A stretch of DNA of 64,000 bases from assembly GCF_013370205.1 (NCBI RefSeq), contig NZ_JABWGV010000002.1, positions 496,001 to 560,000 of the forward strand, in the 5' to 3' direction. The notes beneath the pieces are model-generated. The model saw only the letters and a list, made by a program, of their open reading frames with translations. It searched no databases and was not told the DNA's origin. This stretch comes from Qipengyuania atrilutea. Its GTDB lineage: Bacteria; Pseudomonadota; Alphaproteobacteria; Sphingomonadales; Sphingomonadaceae. How positions within the stretch are numbered: position 1 is the first letter of the stretch; each line of letters starts with the position of its first letter. The translations under genes were made by a program, and so were the position numbers. Positions 25,117 through 34,346 of the stretch are shown here, one piece after another.

Positions 25117-26670
25117 GTGACGCGGCCCGCGACGCATATCTGGCGGCTCGGTAAATGGGCCCGGATCCTCGCGCGGCACGGGGCGCTGCGCGGTATCCAG
25201 AACGATCCCAATACGCCCATGCCGGTGAAGCGGCTGATCGGGCTGTTCTCCATCGGTACGGTCAAGTCGCGCGAGCCCGACTACGCCGGCGCTTTCCGCG
25301 CGATCGGCCCGGCCGCGATCAAGCTAGGCCAGACGCTCGCGACCCGGCCCGATCTCGTCGGGGAAGAAGCGGCGCGCAATCTCCTCAGCCTGCAGGACAA
25401 TCTGCCGCCGGTCGATTTCGCGCTGATCCGCGATACCATCGAATCGAGCTTCGAGCAGCCGCTCGAGGCGCTGTTCAGCGAGTTCGACGACACGCCCATC
25501 GGTGCCGCCTCGATCGCGCAGGTCCACAAAGCCGTGACGACCGAGGGGCGGCAGGTCGCGGTCAAGGTGCTGCGCCCCGGCGTGCGCGAGCGGTTCGCCA
25601 AGGACATCCAGACCTATGAATGGGCCGCCGCGCAGCTCGAAAGCTTCGGCGGGGAAGCAGCGCGCCTGCGCCCGCGGCTGACCATCGCCAATTTCAAACG
25701 CTGGACGCTGCGCGAACTCGATCTCAGGCGCGAGGCGGCTTCCGCTTCGGAACTGGCGGAGATCATGGTCGGTGCCGAGGGCTACGAGATACCCGGCATC
25801 GACTGGGACCGGACCAACGGCCGGGTCATGACCATCGACTGGATCGACGGGGTCAAGATTTCGGATACCGAGGCGATCCGCGCCGCGGGCCACGACATGG
25901 ACGAGCTTGCCAGCCGCCTCGTCATCGCGTTCCTGCAGCAAGCCATCGCGGCGGGCTTCTTCCATGCCGACATGCACCAGGGCAATCTGTTCGTGCGTTC
26001 CGACGGTACGATCGTCGCAATCGACTTCGGCATCATGGGGCGGATCGACAAACAGGCCCGCCGCTGGCTGGCAGAAATTCTCTACGGCCTCACAACGGGC
26101 GATTACCGGCGCGTCGCCGAAATTCATTTCGAAGCGCAGTACGTGCCGAGCTATCACAATGTCGACGAGTTCGCGACGGCGCTGCGCGCGGTGGGCGAGC
26201 CGATGCGCGGCAAGCCGGTAAGCGAGCTCAGCGTCGGCCAGATGCTCGACGGTCTGTTCGCCATCACCCGCGACTTCGATATGCAGACCCAGCCGCACTT
26301 GCTGCTGCTGCAAAAGACGATGGTGATGGTCGAGGGGATCGCGACCCAGCTCAATCCCGGCATCAACATGTGGGATGTCTCCGCGCCTTACGTGCGTAAT
26401 TGGATTCGGGACGAACTCGGACCCGAAGCCGCGATCGCCGACCGTATCCGCGAGGATACCGAGACCCTGCTGCGGCTGCCCCAGCTTATCCGCCGGATAG
26501 AAGAGCGCTTTCCGCCGAGGGGCGGCGCGCCCGAACCGCCGCCGTTGCCTGACGTGGAACTGCTGCGTGACAGCCGGCCGGCGGGCCTCAGGGCACTCGG
26601 CTACATCGCGGCGGCGCTTGCCGGCGGAGCGCTGACATGGCTCGCGGCCGCATCCGGCTGGATCGCCTGA
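25117..26670 (+). CDS. ubiB: Ubiquinone biosynthesis accessory ATPase/kinase-like protein UbiB
   Basis: An atypical-kinase (ABC1/ADCK) family protein needed for ubiquinone synthesis, thought to help extract lipid intermediates from the membrane. Motifs: AAIKLGQTLATRPDL (the KxGQ loop), PIGAASIAQVHKA, FFHADMHQGNLFV, and DFGIMGR. A C-terminal membrane segment (about 495 to 515) anchors it. It starts with GTG 3 bases after ubiE. Length (517) is normal. Confidence 0.95.
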   Translation: MTRPATHIWRLGKWARILARHGALRGIQNDPNTPMPVKRLIGLFSIGTVKSREPDYAGAFRAIGPAAIKLGQTLATRPDLVGEEAARNLLSLQDNLPPVDFALIRDTIESSFEQPLEALFSEFDDTPIGAASIAQVHKAVTTEGRQVAVKVLRPGVRERFAKDIQTYEWAAAQLESFGGEAARLRPRLTIANFKRWTLRELDLRREAASASELAEIMVGAEGYEIPGIDWDRTNGRVMTIDWIDGVKISDTEAIRAAGHDMDELASRLVIAFLQQAIAAGFFHADMHQGNLFVRSDGTIVAIDFGIMGRIDKQARRWLAEILYGLTTGDYRRVAEIHFEAQYVPSYHNVDEFATALRAVGEPMRGKPVSELSVGQMLDGLFAITRDFDMQTQPHLLLLQKTMVMVEGIATQLNPGINMWDVSAPYVRNWIRDELGPEAAIADRIREDTETLLRLPQLIRRIEERFPPRGGAPEPPPLPDVELLRDSRPAGLRALGYIAAALAGGALTWLAAASGWIA

Positions 26671-26691
26671 CCTTGCTTCGGCGAATGAGCC

Positions 26692-26844
26692 CTAAGGGTT
26701 AACGATAGCGGAGGCCGCGTTAACCATGAAGATTATGCCTGCGACAACGATAATCGCCCATAGAAAAGCTTGGATTTTTCTGCCTCGCGGCGTTTTCGGC
26801 CTTGCCCGCCTGAATGGGGCAAAGCGGGAAGGGCGTGCTGGCAT
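26692..26844 (-). CDS. Candidate small membrane protein, 50 aa
   Basis: A short minus-strand frame in the gap between ubiB and coaBC. The peptide has a basic N-terminal half (SRFAPFRRARPKTPRGRK) and one hydrophobic helix (AFLWAIIVVAGIIFMVNAAS), a positive-inside single-pass layout. It is the downstream tail of a much longer shadow frame over coaBC, but the part outside coaBC looks like protein. No good ribosome site is visible, so this is only a candidate. Confidence 0.35.
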   Translation of the reverse strand: MPARPSRFAPFRRARPKTPRGRKIQAFLWAIIVVAGIIFMVNAASAIVNP

Positions 26845-26943
26845 AAGCGATCGGGGGGCGCTAGATCGGCGCTTGATGGCACTATGGGTTCGTATTCGTC
26901 GCTTCGCGACTTCGCAGATGCAAAGCCGCTCGGGAACGGCGCG

Positions 26944-28737
26944 ATGAAGGCGGGAAGCCCCCGCGTTCTTCTCGTCGTGGGCGGCGGCATCGCGGCCTAC
27001 AAGTCCTGCGAACTGGTGCGCCTGATCCGCAAGGGTGGCGGCCAGGTCACCTGCGTCGTGACCGATGGCGGCCACCAATTCGTCACCCCGATGGCGCTCG
27101 CCGCGCTGAGCGAGAACCAGGTCTATACCTCGCTGTGGGACCTCAAGAACGAAGCGGAGATGGGCCATATCCAGCTCAGCCGCGAAGCCGACCTCGTCGT
27201 GGTCTGCCCGGCGACCGCCGACATGCTCGCGAAGATGGCAGCCGGCATCGCCGACGATCTCGCCACCACGCTTATCCTCGCCACCGACAAGCCAGTCATG
27301 GCGGTTCCGGCGATGAACGTGCGCATGTGGGAGCACGGGGCGACGCAGCGCAACGTGGCGTGGCTGAAGCAGGCGGGCGTGACCGTGCTCGATCCCGACG
27401 AAGGCGCAATGGCCTGCGGCGAATTCGGACCGGGTCGTCTGCCCGAGCCCGAGTTCATCTGGGCCAGCATCGCCGGTGCGCTCGGCATGGATGTCGAACT
27501 GCCGGAACGTCCGGTTGCAGTTCCGCAGGCTGCTCCGATCGAGGACGCACAGGACGAACCGGAAGAGGCGCCGCCAAGCGTCAACGAGCTCGCGGCCGAA
27601 GCGCTCGAGCCGGAAGAGGACTACCGCGAACCGCCGGCGCGCAGCGGCCTCGGCTCGCTGCTTTCCGCAATTATTCCGCGCAGCACGCCGAAGCGCGCGC
27701 CAGCTGATTTCGAAAAGGATTTCGCGCTTCCGCCCGCAGAGGAAGAGTTCGCTTCGGACGAACAGGTGTTCGAAGACGCGGAGCCGGTTGATGCCGGCGA
27801 AGCGCTTCCCGCCGAGGAAGAAACAGCTGGCGAACCGGACCTGTCGAACCCGCTGTTTGCGAAGAAGGGCAGTGCGGCTTCCGCTCCGCCGACCGATCCC
27901 GAAGCGATGAACCATACGGTCATCACCGGGGCGGGCAAGGCGATGCCCGAACCCGTCGCTTTTAAGGATGCGAGCGGCGGCGATACCATGTCCGCTCCGA
28001 TAGCGCTCGATCCCGAAGCGACGCTTTCCGCCGATCCGCTGGCAGGGCAGCCGGAGTTCGACGCCGATCCCGATCACCGTCCGCTCTATGGTCGCCACGT
28101 GCTTGTGACCGCCGGGCCAACGTGGGAGCCGATCGACCCGGTCCGCTATCTCGCCAACCGCTCGTCCGGGCGGCAAGGCTTCGCGATTGCTGCGATGGCG
28201 GCTGCAGCGGGTGCGCGCGTAACCCTCATCTCTGGCCCCGTGCATCTGCCGACTCCGGTCGGAGTGGACCGCATCGACGTTGAATCCGCCGACGAGATGG
28301 CCGCGAAGGTGAAGCAGATGCTGCCCGCGGACGTCGCCTTCATGGTCGCTGCCGTTGCCGACTGGCGCACGAAGGACCGCTCGAACCAGAAGATGAAGAA
28401 GCGCGGGTCTGCGCCGCCCGCCCTGATGCTGACGGAGAACCCGGACATTCTCACGCAGGTTGCCGCGTCGCGCAAGCGGCCCAAGCTGCTGGTCGGCTTC
28501 GCTGCGGAAACCGAAAACGTCATCGAGAACGCGACGACCAAGCGCAAGCGCAAGGGCGCGGACTGGATCGTCGCCAACGACGTGTCCGGCGACGTGATGG
28601 GCGGCGACAACAACCAGATCCACATCGTCACTTCGGGCGAAGTCGAAAGCTTCGACACCATGCCGAAGATGGACGTGGCCCGCGAACTGGTAGCCCGCGC
28701 TGCGGACGCGCTCGTCGATATGGACGCGAATGACTGA
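26944..28737 (+). CDS. coaBC: Bifunctional CoaBC (PPC synthetase/decarboxylase) with long linker
   Basis: CoaBC makes 4'-phosphopantetheine from 4'-phosphopantothenate and cysteine for coenzyme A. The N-terminal flavoprotein decarboxylase (about 1 to 185) has [14 protein letters not shown], the active-site M-N segment VPAMNVRMW, and [13 protein letters not shown]. The C-terminal synthetase (about 375 to 597) has [15 protein letters not shown] and [12 protein letters not shown]. At 597 residues it is about 190 longer than usual: residues about 185 to 375 form an acidic, Pro/Ala/Glu-rich linker. Its stop overlaps dut by 8 bases. Confidence 0.93.
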   Translation: MKAGSPRVLLVVGGGIAAYKSCELVRLIRKGGGQVTCVVTDGGHQFVTPMALAALSENQVYTSLWDLKNEAEMGHIQLSREADLVVVCPATADMLAKMAAGIADDLATTLILATDKPVMAVPAMNVRMWEHGATQRNVAWLKQAGVTVLDPDEGAMACGEFGPGRLPEPEFIWASIAGALGMDVELPERPVAVPQAAPIEDAQDEPEEAPPSVNELAAEALEPEEDYREPPARSGLGSLLSAIIPRSTPKRAPADFEKDFALPPAEEEFASDEQVFEDAEPVDAGEALPAEEETAGEPDLSNPLFAKKGSAASAPPTDPEAMNHTVITGAGKAMPEPVAFKDASGGDTMSAPIALDPEATLSADPLAGQPEFDADPDHRPLYGRHVLVTAGPTWEPIDPVRYLANRSSGRQGFAIAAMAAAAGARVTLISGPVHLPTPVGVDRIDVESADEMAAKVKQMLPADVAFMVAAVADWRTKDRSNQKMKKRGSAPPALMLTENPDILTQVAASRKRPKLLVGFAAETENVIENATTKRKRKGADWIVANDVSGDVMGGDNNQIHIVTSGEVESFDTMPKMDVARELVARAADALVDMDAND

Positions 28738-29194
28738 CGCTTCCGCCGTCGCGGTGCGGGTAAAGCGCCTTCCGCACGGCGCAGGCTTGCCGCTACCGTC
28801 CTACGTAAGCGAAGGCGCAGCCGGGATGGACGTCGTCGCGGCTGAAGATGTCAGCCTTGCGCCCGGTTCGCGGCACGCGGTCGCGACCGGCCTGTCGCTG
28901 GCGATACCTGGCGGATACGAGATTCAGGTACGCCCCCGCTCGGGCCTTGCGCTAAAGCACGGCATTACCGTGCCGAACACGCCGGGCACGATCGATTCCG
29001 ATTACCGCGGGGAACTCAAGATCATTCTGATAAACCACGGCGAGGAGGTTTTTGCGATCCGCCGCGGTGACCGGATCGCGCAGCTGGTGCTCGCACCGGT
29101 GGTGCAGGCAGCTTTCGAAGAAGTTGGCGAACTGGACGAAACCGTTCGGGGCGCGGGCGGCTTCGGTTCGACCGGCGGCCACGAGAAGCTCTAG
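28730..29194 (+). CDS. dut: Deoxyuridine 5'-triphosphate nucleotidohydrolase (dUTPase)
   Basis: dUTPase hydrolyses dUTP to dUMP and keeps uracil out of DNA. The trimeric-fold motifs are in order: [21 protein letters not shown] (motif 2), [14 protein letters not shown] (uracil-binding motif 3), DRIAQLVL (motif 4), and the flexible C-terminal FGSTGGH (motif 5). 154 residues is typical. It overlaps coaBC, the common alphaproteobacterial arrangement, and ends at a terminator. Confidence 0.97.
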   Translation: MTDASAVAVRVKRLPHGAGLPLPSYVSEGAAGMDVVAAEDVSLAPGSRHAVATGLSLAIPGGYEIQVRPRSGLALKHGITVPNTPGTIDSDYRGELKIILINHGEEVFAIRRGDRIAQLVLAPVVQAAFEEVGELDETVRGAGGFGSTGGHEKL

Positions 29195-29213
29195 CTTTTC
29201 AAAAGGCTACAAA

Positions 29214-29250
29214 AAAGGGCGGCTCTCCGATAAGGGAAACCGCCCTTTCG
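29214..29250. terminator. Bidirectional terminator after dut
   Basis: AAAGGGCGG pairs perfectly with CCGCCCTTT with an 17-base loop, with A and T runs outside. It serves the convergent dut and DUF4136 genes. Confidence 0.85.
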
Positions 29251-29271
29251 TTGTTTCTGTCGTTGCGCCGA

Positions 29272-30009
29272 TCAGTCGATCCGGCGCACCTTGTTCTCGC
29301 CTTCCGGCTTAATCGAGATGCGCAGCGTCTCGCCCGAATTGCCGGGGAAGTCGGTGAACATCGCATCGACCAGGTTCGGCACGAGGTACTGCAGGCGGTC
29401 CGAAGTCGACATGGCCTCAGCCTTGCCCTCGAACAGCCGCTCGCCGTCAGATGCGCGGTCGATCTTCAGGTCCACGCCGCTCGTATAGACGGTGTAGCTC
29501 GAGATATCGTTTCCGTATCCGCGCCCGCTGAACCACGGGTCGTAGTAGCCGTAGCCCCAGTTACGCACCGGTACATAGGCGACGCGCGTACCCTTGGCAG
29601 TGCGGACCGCGACGGGGCGGTAGGAGTAGGATGAACCCCCGAAACCGTACCACGGATCGTAGAACGGATCGCGAAAGCCGGTGCTGCGAATGCGCTCGCG
29701 GCCGTTGTCGACACCGTAATCGAAACGCACCAGAAGGCTAGCAGTCTCGGGCGAAGCGGCCTGCGTGTAGCCGAGCCGTTCCATTTCGGCTTCGACGAGA
29801 TCGGCATATTGCGCGAACTCCAAGCCGCCGGCGAGTGACGGATCGTCCGCTACCACGGCAAAGGTCTGCCCCTGCGGCGCAGGTAGCTGCGACTGAAAGC
29901 GCGCCACGTCCGCGTTGAACGTGCTGGCACAGGCGCCAAGGCCTGCCAGCAGTGCGGGTGCAGCCGCGAGCTTCAGCGCGCGCCCCCAGTTTCTTTTCTG
30001 TTTCGTCAT
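29272..30009 (-). CDS. DUF4136 lipoprotein
   Basis: The N-terminus KLAAAPALLAGLGACAS is a lipoprotein signal with lipobox LGAC, so it is an outer-membrane or periplasmic lipoprotein. The body matches DUF4136: a FxWxx-type early segment, repeated Tyr/Gly-rich motif (DPWYGFGGSSYSY, NWGYGYYDPW) and the closing LVDAMFTDFPG. Function is unknown. Start ATG 30009 is preferred over the in-frame ATG 30105 because it directly precedes the signal peptide. Confidence 0.87.
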   Translation of the reverse strand: MTKQKRNWGRALKLAAAPALLAGLGACASTFNADVARFQSQLPAPQGQTFAVVADDPSLAGGLEFAQYADLVEAEMERLGYTQAASPETASLLVRFDYGVDNGRERIRSTGFRDPFYDPWYGFGGSSYSYRPVAVRTAKGTRVAYVPVRNWGYGYYDPWFSGRGYGNDISSYTVYTSGVDLKIDRASDGERLFEGKAEAMSTSDRLQYLVPNLVDAMFTDFPGNSGETLRISIKPEGENKVRRID

Positions 30010-30195
30010 CTTCCAGTCCTCGCGAATGTGTCGTCTGCCAGCCAAGAAGCGGCTGGAGCAGGCACGCGCTTCGTCCCTGTCGCGACTCGTCGTACCATCA
30101 ATCAATATGCACGGTCTATCGCAGCAGCCGTGAACCGCTTTTGAACGAGGGACTTAGCAAATGTTACGCACGGACTGGCAGTGCGGTTCCTTGCG

Positions 30196-31218
30196 TCAGC
30201 CGCGCAGCAATCCCAGCGCGCGGTAGGTTTCGGCCAGAGTAGGCGCGGCCATCTCGCGTGCCTTCGCAGCGCCGGTCGCCAGAATGGCGTCGAGCGCCTC
30301 GCGGTCGCGCAGCAATTCGGTGAACCGCTCGGAGATCGGTCCAAGCGTCTCGATCAGGAGTTCGCCCAGTGCCGGCTTGAACGCGCCGAAACCCTGTCCG
30401 CCATATTCGGACAGGACGCTTCCAACATCGCGGCGCGCAACCGCGGCGTAGATCGACACGAGGTTGAGCGCTTCGGGGCGCCCAGCCAGCCCCTCGGCAT
30501 CGCTAGGCAGCGGTTCTGGGTCGGTCTTGGCCTTCTTGACCTTCTTCATGACCGTGTCGGGATCGTCCGAGAGGTTAATACGGCTCATGTCGGAGGGGTC
30601 GGACTTGCTCATCTTTGCCGAACCGTCCCGCAGGGACATGATGCGCGCCGCTTCCGGCGGGATATAGGGTTCGGGCAGGGTGAAGACCGGTGCATCCTCC
30701 GATGCGAAGTCGTTGTTGAACTTCTGCGCGATGTCGCGCGCCAGTTCCAGATGCTGCTTCTGGTCCTCGCCCACCGGAACGTGGGTCGCCTGATAGAGCA
30801 GCACGTCGGCAGCCTGCAGCACCGGGTAGGTGAACAGCGCCACGCTTGCGCCCTCACGGTTCTTGCCCGACTTGTCCTTGAACTGCGTCATGCGGTTCAG
30901 CCAGCCCATGCGGGCGGTACCGTTCAAAAGCCATTGCAGCTCGGGGTGGGCGGGGACCTGCGCCTGGTTGAACAGGATGGAGCGGGCCGGATCGATCCCG
31001 CAGGCGACGAGCGCGGCTGTCATTTCCAGCGTACCGGCCCTCAGGGCAGCCGGATCATGCGGCATCGAGAGCGCGTGCAGATCGGCGAGGAAGAACAGGC
31101 ATTCGCCCTCGACCTCGTCCTGCATCGATACCCAGTTACGGATCGCGCCGAGGTAGTTGCCGAGGTGCAGGCTGCCGGTCGGCTGAATGCCGGAGACGAC
31201 GCGCATTGGGTTGCTCAT
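30196..31218 (-). CDS. trpS: Tryptophanyl-tRNA synthetase
   Basis: Class I synthetase charging tRNA-Trp. The HIGH-type loop is GSLHLGNYLGA (about residues 16 to 26) and the KMSKS loop is AKMSKSDPSD. Tryptophan-binding segment VGEDQKQHLELARDIA and a 340-residue length match the bacterial enzyme. Start ATG 31218 overlaps the murJ stop as ATGA, so it is translated with murJ. The longer upstream frame runs through murJ and is a shadow. Confidence 0.97.
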   Translation of the reverse strand: MSNPMRVVSGIQPTGSLHLGNYLGAIRNWVSMQDEVEGECLFFLADLHALSMPHDPAALRAGTLEMTAALVACGIDPARSILFNQAQVPAHPELQWLLNGTARMGWLNRMTQFKDKSGKNREGASVALFTYPVLQAADVLLYQATHVPVGEDQKQHLELARDIAQKFNNDFASEDAPVFTLPEPYIPPEAARIMSLRDGSAKMSKSDPSDMSRINLSDDPDTVMKKVKKAKTDPEPLPSDAEGLAGRPEALNLVSIYAAVARRDVGSVLSEYGGQGFGAFKPALGELLIETLGPISERFTELLRDREALDAILATGAAKAREMAAPTLAETYRALGLLRG

Positions 31219-32798
31219 TCTGTGACCTCGGGGCTCGTTTTCTTGGTGAGTGTTCGGATGCGTTGCCGGTCGATCGCGCCGATGGCGAAGGCGATGCCGA
31301 AATAGACGACCGCCGAACACGCGATCAGGGCGATCAATGCCCCGGCCCGTGCGAACAGCCCGGCGGAGTACCACCCAGTAAGGAGGTCGCGGGCGAACCA
31401 CAAGGCGGCGCCCATCGCAGCCGCGGCGACGAGTTGGCGGGCGATGCGGCCGACCAGCGCGAGCGGAATGGTATAATAGCCGCGCTTCGCCAGCACGACG
31501 TAGAGATAGCCGACGTTGATCCACGCGCCGACGACGCTGGCGAAGGCGACCCCGACCACTCCGAAATCGTCGATGAAGAGGAAATTCGCGCCGACGAAGA
31601 CGACAAGCGACACGAAAGCGGCATAGACCGGCGTGCGCGTGTCAGAACGGGCATAGAAATTGGGCACCAGCACCTTGACCAGCACATAGGCCGGCAGACC
31701 GAGGACGAGGGCGGCCAGCACGTCTCCGGTAAGCGCTGCCTGCTCCAGGCTAAAGCGGCCGCCCTCGAAGATCATCGTGACGAAAGGCACGGCGCACACC
31801 GCCAGCGCGACCGCAGCCGGGATCGTCAGCAGCATCGACAACTCGATCGCATCGGACTGGACGCGGTCGGTCCCTTCCTTATTCTTCGCGCCGACGAAGC
31901 GCGACAGCGTCGGCAGGATTGCGGTCGACAGCGCGATCCCGATGATCCCCAGCGGCAGCTGGTTCAGCCGATCGGCGTAATTCATGTAGCTGATCGAGCC
32001 GCTGTCGAGCTGATTCAGGAAGTAGAGCTGCACCAGCGTGTTCAGCTGATAGGCGCCGCCGCCGATCGCTGCGGGCAAGGCAATAATCGACAGCCGCTTA
32101 ACTTCGGGCGTGATCCGCGGCCAGTGCAGGCGAGGCCGGAAACCCTCGACCCGCGTCCAGTAATAGACCCACGCAAGCTGCACGATGCCGCCGATGGTGA
32201 CGGCCCATGCCTGGCTGTAGCCGACCTGCCGCGTCGTCCAACCGAGCTCGCTCGTCGCATAGTCGCCGAACAGCAGAGCGGCGATCAGCACGAGGTTGAG
32301 CAGGATCGGAAAGCTCGCACCCGGTGCGAACCGGCTGACCGAGTTCAGCATCCCGGTGAACAGCGTCACGACGCTGACAAGCAGGATGTAGGGGAACATG
32401 ATCCGCGCGAAGTCGACTTCCATCGCGAAGGTCGCCGGATCGCTGCCTCCGTCGCCAAGCGCCATGATGACGAGCGGCATCGCCAGCATCATGACGGCGC
32501 AGACTACGATGAGCACCGGCAGGAACACGCTCAGCACATCGTCGGAGAAACTGCGCGCGCTTTCCAAGCCGCCGTCGCCATGGAGGCGCTTCGAAAACAT
32601 CGGCACGAAGGCGGCCGAGAACGCGCCCTCGGCGAACAGGCGGCGAAAGACGTTAGGCAGGATGAAGGCCTGAAACCACGCGTCGGTCACCGCATTGGCG
32701 CCGAGCACGCGGCTGAAGATCATCTCGCGCGCCATGCCGGCCACGCGGCTGAGCATCGTCAGCCCGCCGATCGTTCCGACGTTCTTGAGCAGGCTCAT
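31215..32798 (-). CDS. murJ: Lipid II flippase MurJ
   Basis: MurJ moves lipid II across the inner membrane for peptidoglycan synthesis. The 527-residue protein has roughly fourteen hydrophobic helices. The N-terminal NVGTIGGLTMLSRVAGMAREM contains the conserved first-helix Arg, and the A-E-G-A-F-S-A-A-F-V-P segment spans about residues 57 to 67. It precedes trpS with a 4-base overlap. secB lies 61 bases upstream on the same strand and may be in the same transcript. Confidence 0.97.
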   Translation of the reverse strand: MSLLKNVGTIGGLTMLSRVAGMAREMIFSRVLGANAVTDAWFQAFILPNVFRRLFAEGAFSAAFVPMFSKRLHGDGGLESARSFSDDVLSVFLPVLIVVCAVMMLAMPLVIMALGDGGSDPATFAMEVDFARIMFPYILLVSVVTLFTGMLNSVSRFAPGASFPILLNLVLIAALLFGDYATSELGWTTRQVGYSQAWAVTIGGIVQLAWVYYWTRVEGFRPRLHWPRITPEVKRLSIIALPAAIGGGAYQLNTLVQLYFLNQLDSGSISYMNYADRLNQLPLGIIGIALSTAILPTLSRFVGAKNKEGTDRVQSDAIELSMLLTIPAAVALAVCAVPFVTMIFEGGRFSLEQAALTGDVLAALVLGLPAYVLVKVLVPNFYARSDTRTPVYAAFVSLVVFVGANFLFIDDFGVVGVAFASVVGAWINVGYLYVVLAKRGYYTIPLALVGRIARQLVAAAAMGAALWFARDLLTGWYSAGLFARAGALIALIACSAVVYFGIAFAIGAIDRQRIRTLTKKTSPEVTE

Positions 32799-32859
32799 CG
32801 GGTCATGTGCCTATGCGCTGATCGCTCCCTTGCCGGCAGCGAACCGAAGGGCAGGCCGG

Positions 32860-33384
32860 TCAGGCGTTGCCCGTCGGCATATCTCCGCCGGCTTCCTGCT
32901 GGCGCTTCGCCTGAAGCTGCTGGATGTAAAGGCCATTGAAGTCGATCGGGTCGAGCGTCAGCGCCGGGAAGCCCGCGTCCTGCACGGCGTCCGAAACGAC
33001 GCGGCGCGCGAAGGGGAAGAGCAGACGCGGGGCCTCTGCGAACAGGAACGCATGGCCCTGTTCCTCAGGAATGTTCCGCATTCCGACGAGGCCGGCATAG
33101 GCCAGTTCGACGATGTAGAACTCGCCCTTTTCTCCCTTGGCGGTCGCGGTGATCTTAAGCTCGACCTCGGTCACTTCCTCGTTCACCGGGTTGGCGGCGA
33201 TGTTGAACTGGACGTCGAGCTGCGGCGTGTCCTGCCACTGGAAGGCGGAAGGAGCGTTCGGGTTTTCGACCGACAGGTCCTTCACATACTGTGAGATAAT
33301 CCCGGCGCTCGGCAGATTGTCGGCGCCGTTGGGGGCACCTTCGCCCTGATTGAGGTCGGTAAGAACGTCGTTTTCATCAGCCAT
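32860..33384 (-). CDS. secB: Protein-export chaperone SecB
   Basis: SecB holds preproteins unfolded and delivers them to SecA. The 174-residue acidic protein contains YVKDLSVENPNAP, VELKITATAKGEK, FIVELAYAGL-like strand, and LFPFARRVVSDAVQDAGFP, LDPIDFNGLY, all typical. It is divergent from the Tim44 gene with a 259-base gap, an arrangement seen often in sphingomonads (from memory). Confidence 0.97.
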   Translation of the reverse strand: MADENDVLTDLNQGEGAPNGADNLPSAGIISQYVKDLSVENPNAPSAFQWQDTPQLDVQFNIAANPVNEEVTEVELKITATAKGEKGEFYIVELAYAGLVGMRNIPEEQGHAFLFAEAPRLLFPFARRVVSDAVQDAGFPALTLDPIDFNGLYIQQLQAKRQQEAGGDMPTGNA

Positions 33385-33643
33385 CGTCGAGGCCCGCCTT
33401 TATGTGTCGTATCGAACTGGATGCCGGCGCCTGTCGGAGCCCGCCTGTGCGAGAGCGCGCCTAGCAGGCGGTAGGCATGACCGCAATCGCACATTTGGAC
33501 GCATTGGGCCCATGTGCCGCTAGGGTTCGCCTGCCGGTTGCGGTTCATTGCCGATTTGTAATTCCTGCCTATGTAAGGCACGAGACTTAGTGTAGTTTGC
33601 ATTGCTGCGCGCATTTTTGCTTCCGATTTACAGGTGCTCCGAC

Positions 33644-34300
33644 GTGATCTTAGAAATTGTCATCCTCGCCATGATTGCTGCGTTCCTCGGGCTTCGGCTC
33701 TATTCGGTTCTGGGCAAGCGTGCGGATCAGGAAGAGGAAGCGGTGCCGCGCCGGTTCGACGACGATGCGAAGGTTCCGCCTGCCAAAACGGTGCAGCTTC
33801 GTCCTGCAGCGACACGTCAGGCGCCGGGCCGGATCGAAGGCGTGGGTCCGGTGGTGGAGCGCGGCGTGAACGCGATCGCCGCGGCCGATCCGCAGTTCGA
33901 CATCACTTCGTTCCTCGAAGGTGCGAAAGGCGCGTACGGCATGATCCTCGAAGCCTTCTGGAAGGGCGACAAGGATACGCTGCGCGAACTGTGCGACGAT
34001 GACGTCTACGAAGGCTTCAGCAGCGCGATCAATGCACGCGAGGAAGCTGGCGAAACGCTCGACAACACGCTCATCCGGATCGAGGACACGATGATCAAGG
34101 AAGCGGAGATGGAAGGGCAGCGCGCCCGCATCGCTGTTCTTTTCATTGCCGACATCGCGACCGTGACCCGCGACAAGGACGGCACGGTCATCGCCGGTTC
34201 GCTCGACGACGCCGTGGAGAGCCGCGACGTGTGGACTTTCACCCGGAACGTCCAGGCAACCGATCCGAACTGGGTTCTCGACGAGACCGACGAGGGCTAA
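33644..34300 (+). CDS. Tim44/TimA-domain membrane-associated protein
   Basis: Bacterial relatives of mitochondrial Tim44. Start is GTG 33644 (VILEIVILAMIAAFLGLRLYSV), with AGGTG about 8 bases upstream; this N-terminal helix is the family hallmark. A disordered Pro/Arg segment (about 25 to 75) is followed by the Tim44-like domain (about 85 to 215: DITSFLEGAKGAYGMIL, AFWKGDKDTLRELCDDDVY). It may link membrane protein traffic to envelope upkeep; it sits 46 bases before mltA and opposite secB. Confidence 0.88.
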   Translation: MILEIVILAMIAAFLGLRLYSVLGKRADQEEEAVPRRFDDDAKVPPAKTVQLRPAATRQAPGRIEGVGPVVERGVNAIAAADPQFDITSFLEGAKGAYGMILEAFWKGDKDTLRELCDDDVYEGFSSAINAREEAGETLDNTLIRIEDTMIKEAEMEGQRARIAVLFIADIATVTRDKDGTVIAGSLDDAVESRDVWTFTRNVQATDPNWVLDETDEG

Positions 34301-34346
34301 AGCCTACAACTTCGATAGACGACGCAAGAGTTGGGAGCCGGTCGGC

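Noticed and set aside
26845-28623. Long minus-strand open frame over coaBC
   Set aside because: It lies opposite coaBC, whose plus-strand frame has full enzyme motifs. The minus frame is Arg/His-rich and has no family pattern in this part; only its tail outside coaBC was kept as a candidate.
31206-32939. 577-residue plus-strand frame over murJ
   Set aside because: It is antisense to a complete murJ and is His/Asp/Arg/Gln-rich low complexity, the usual shadow signature.
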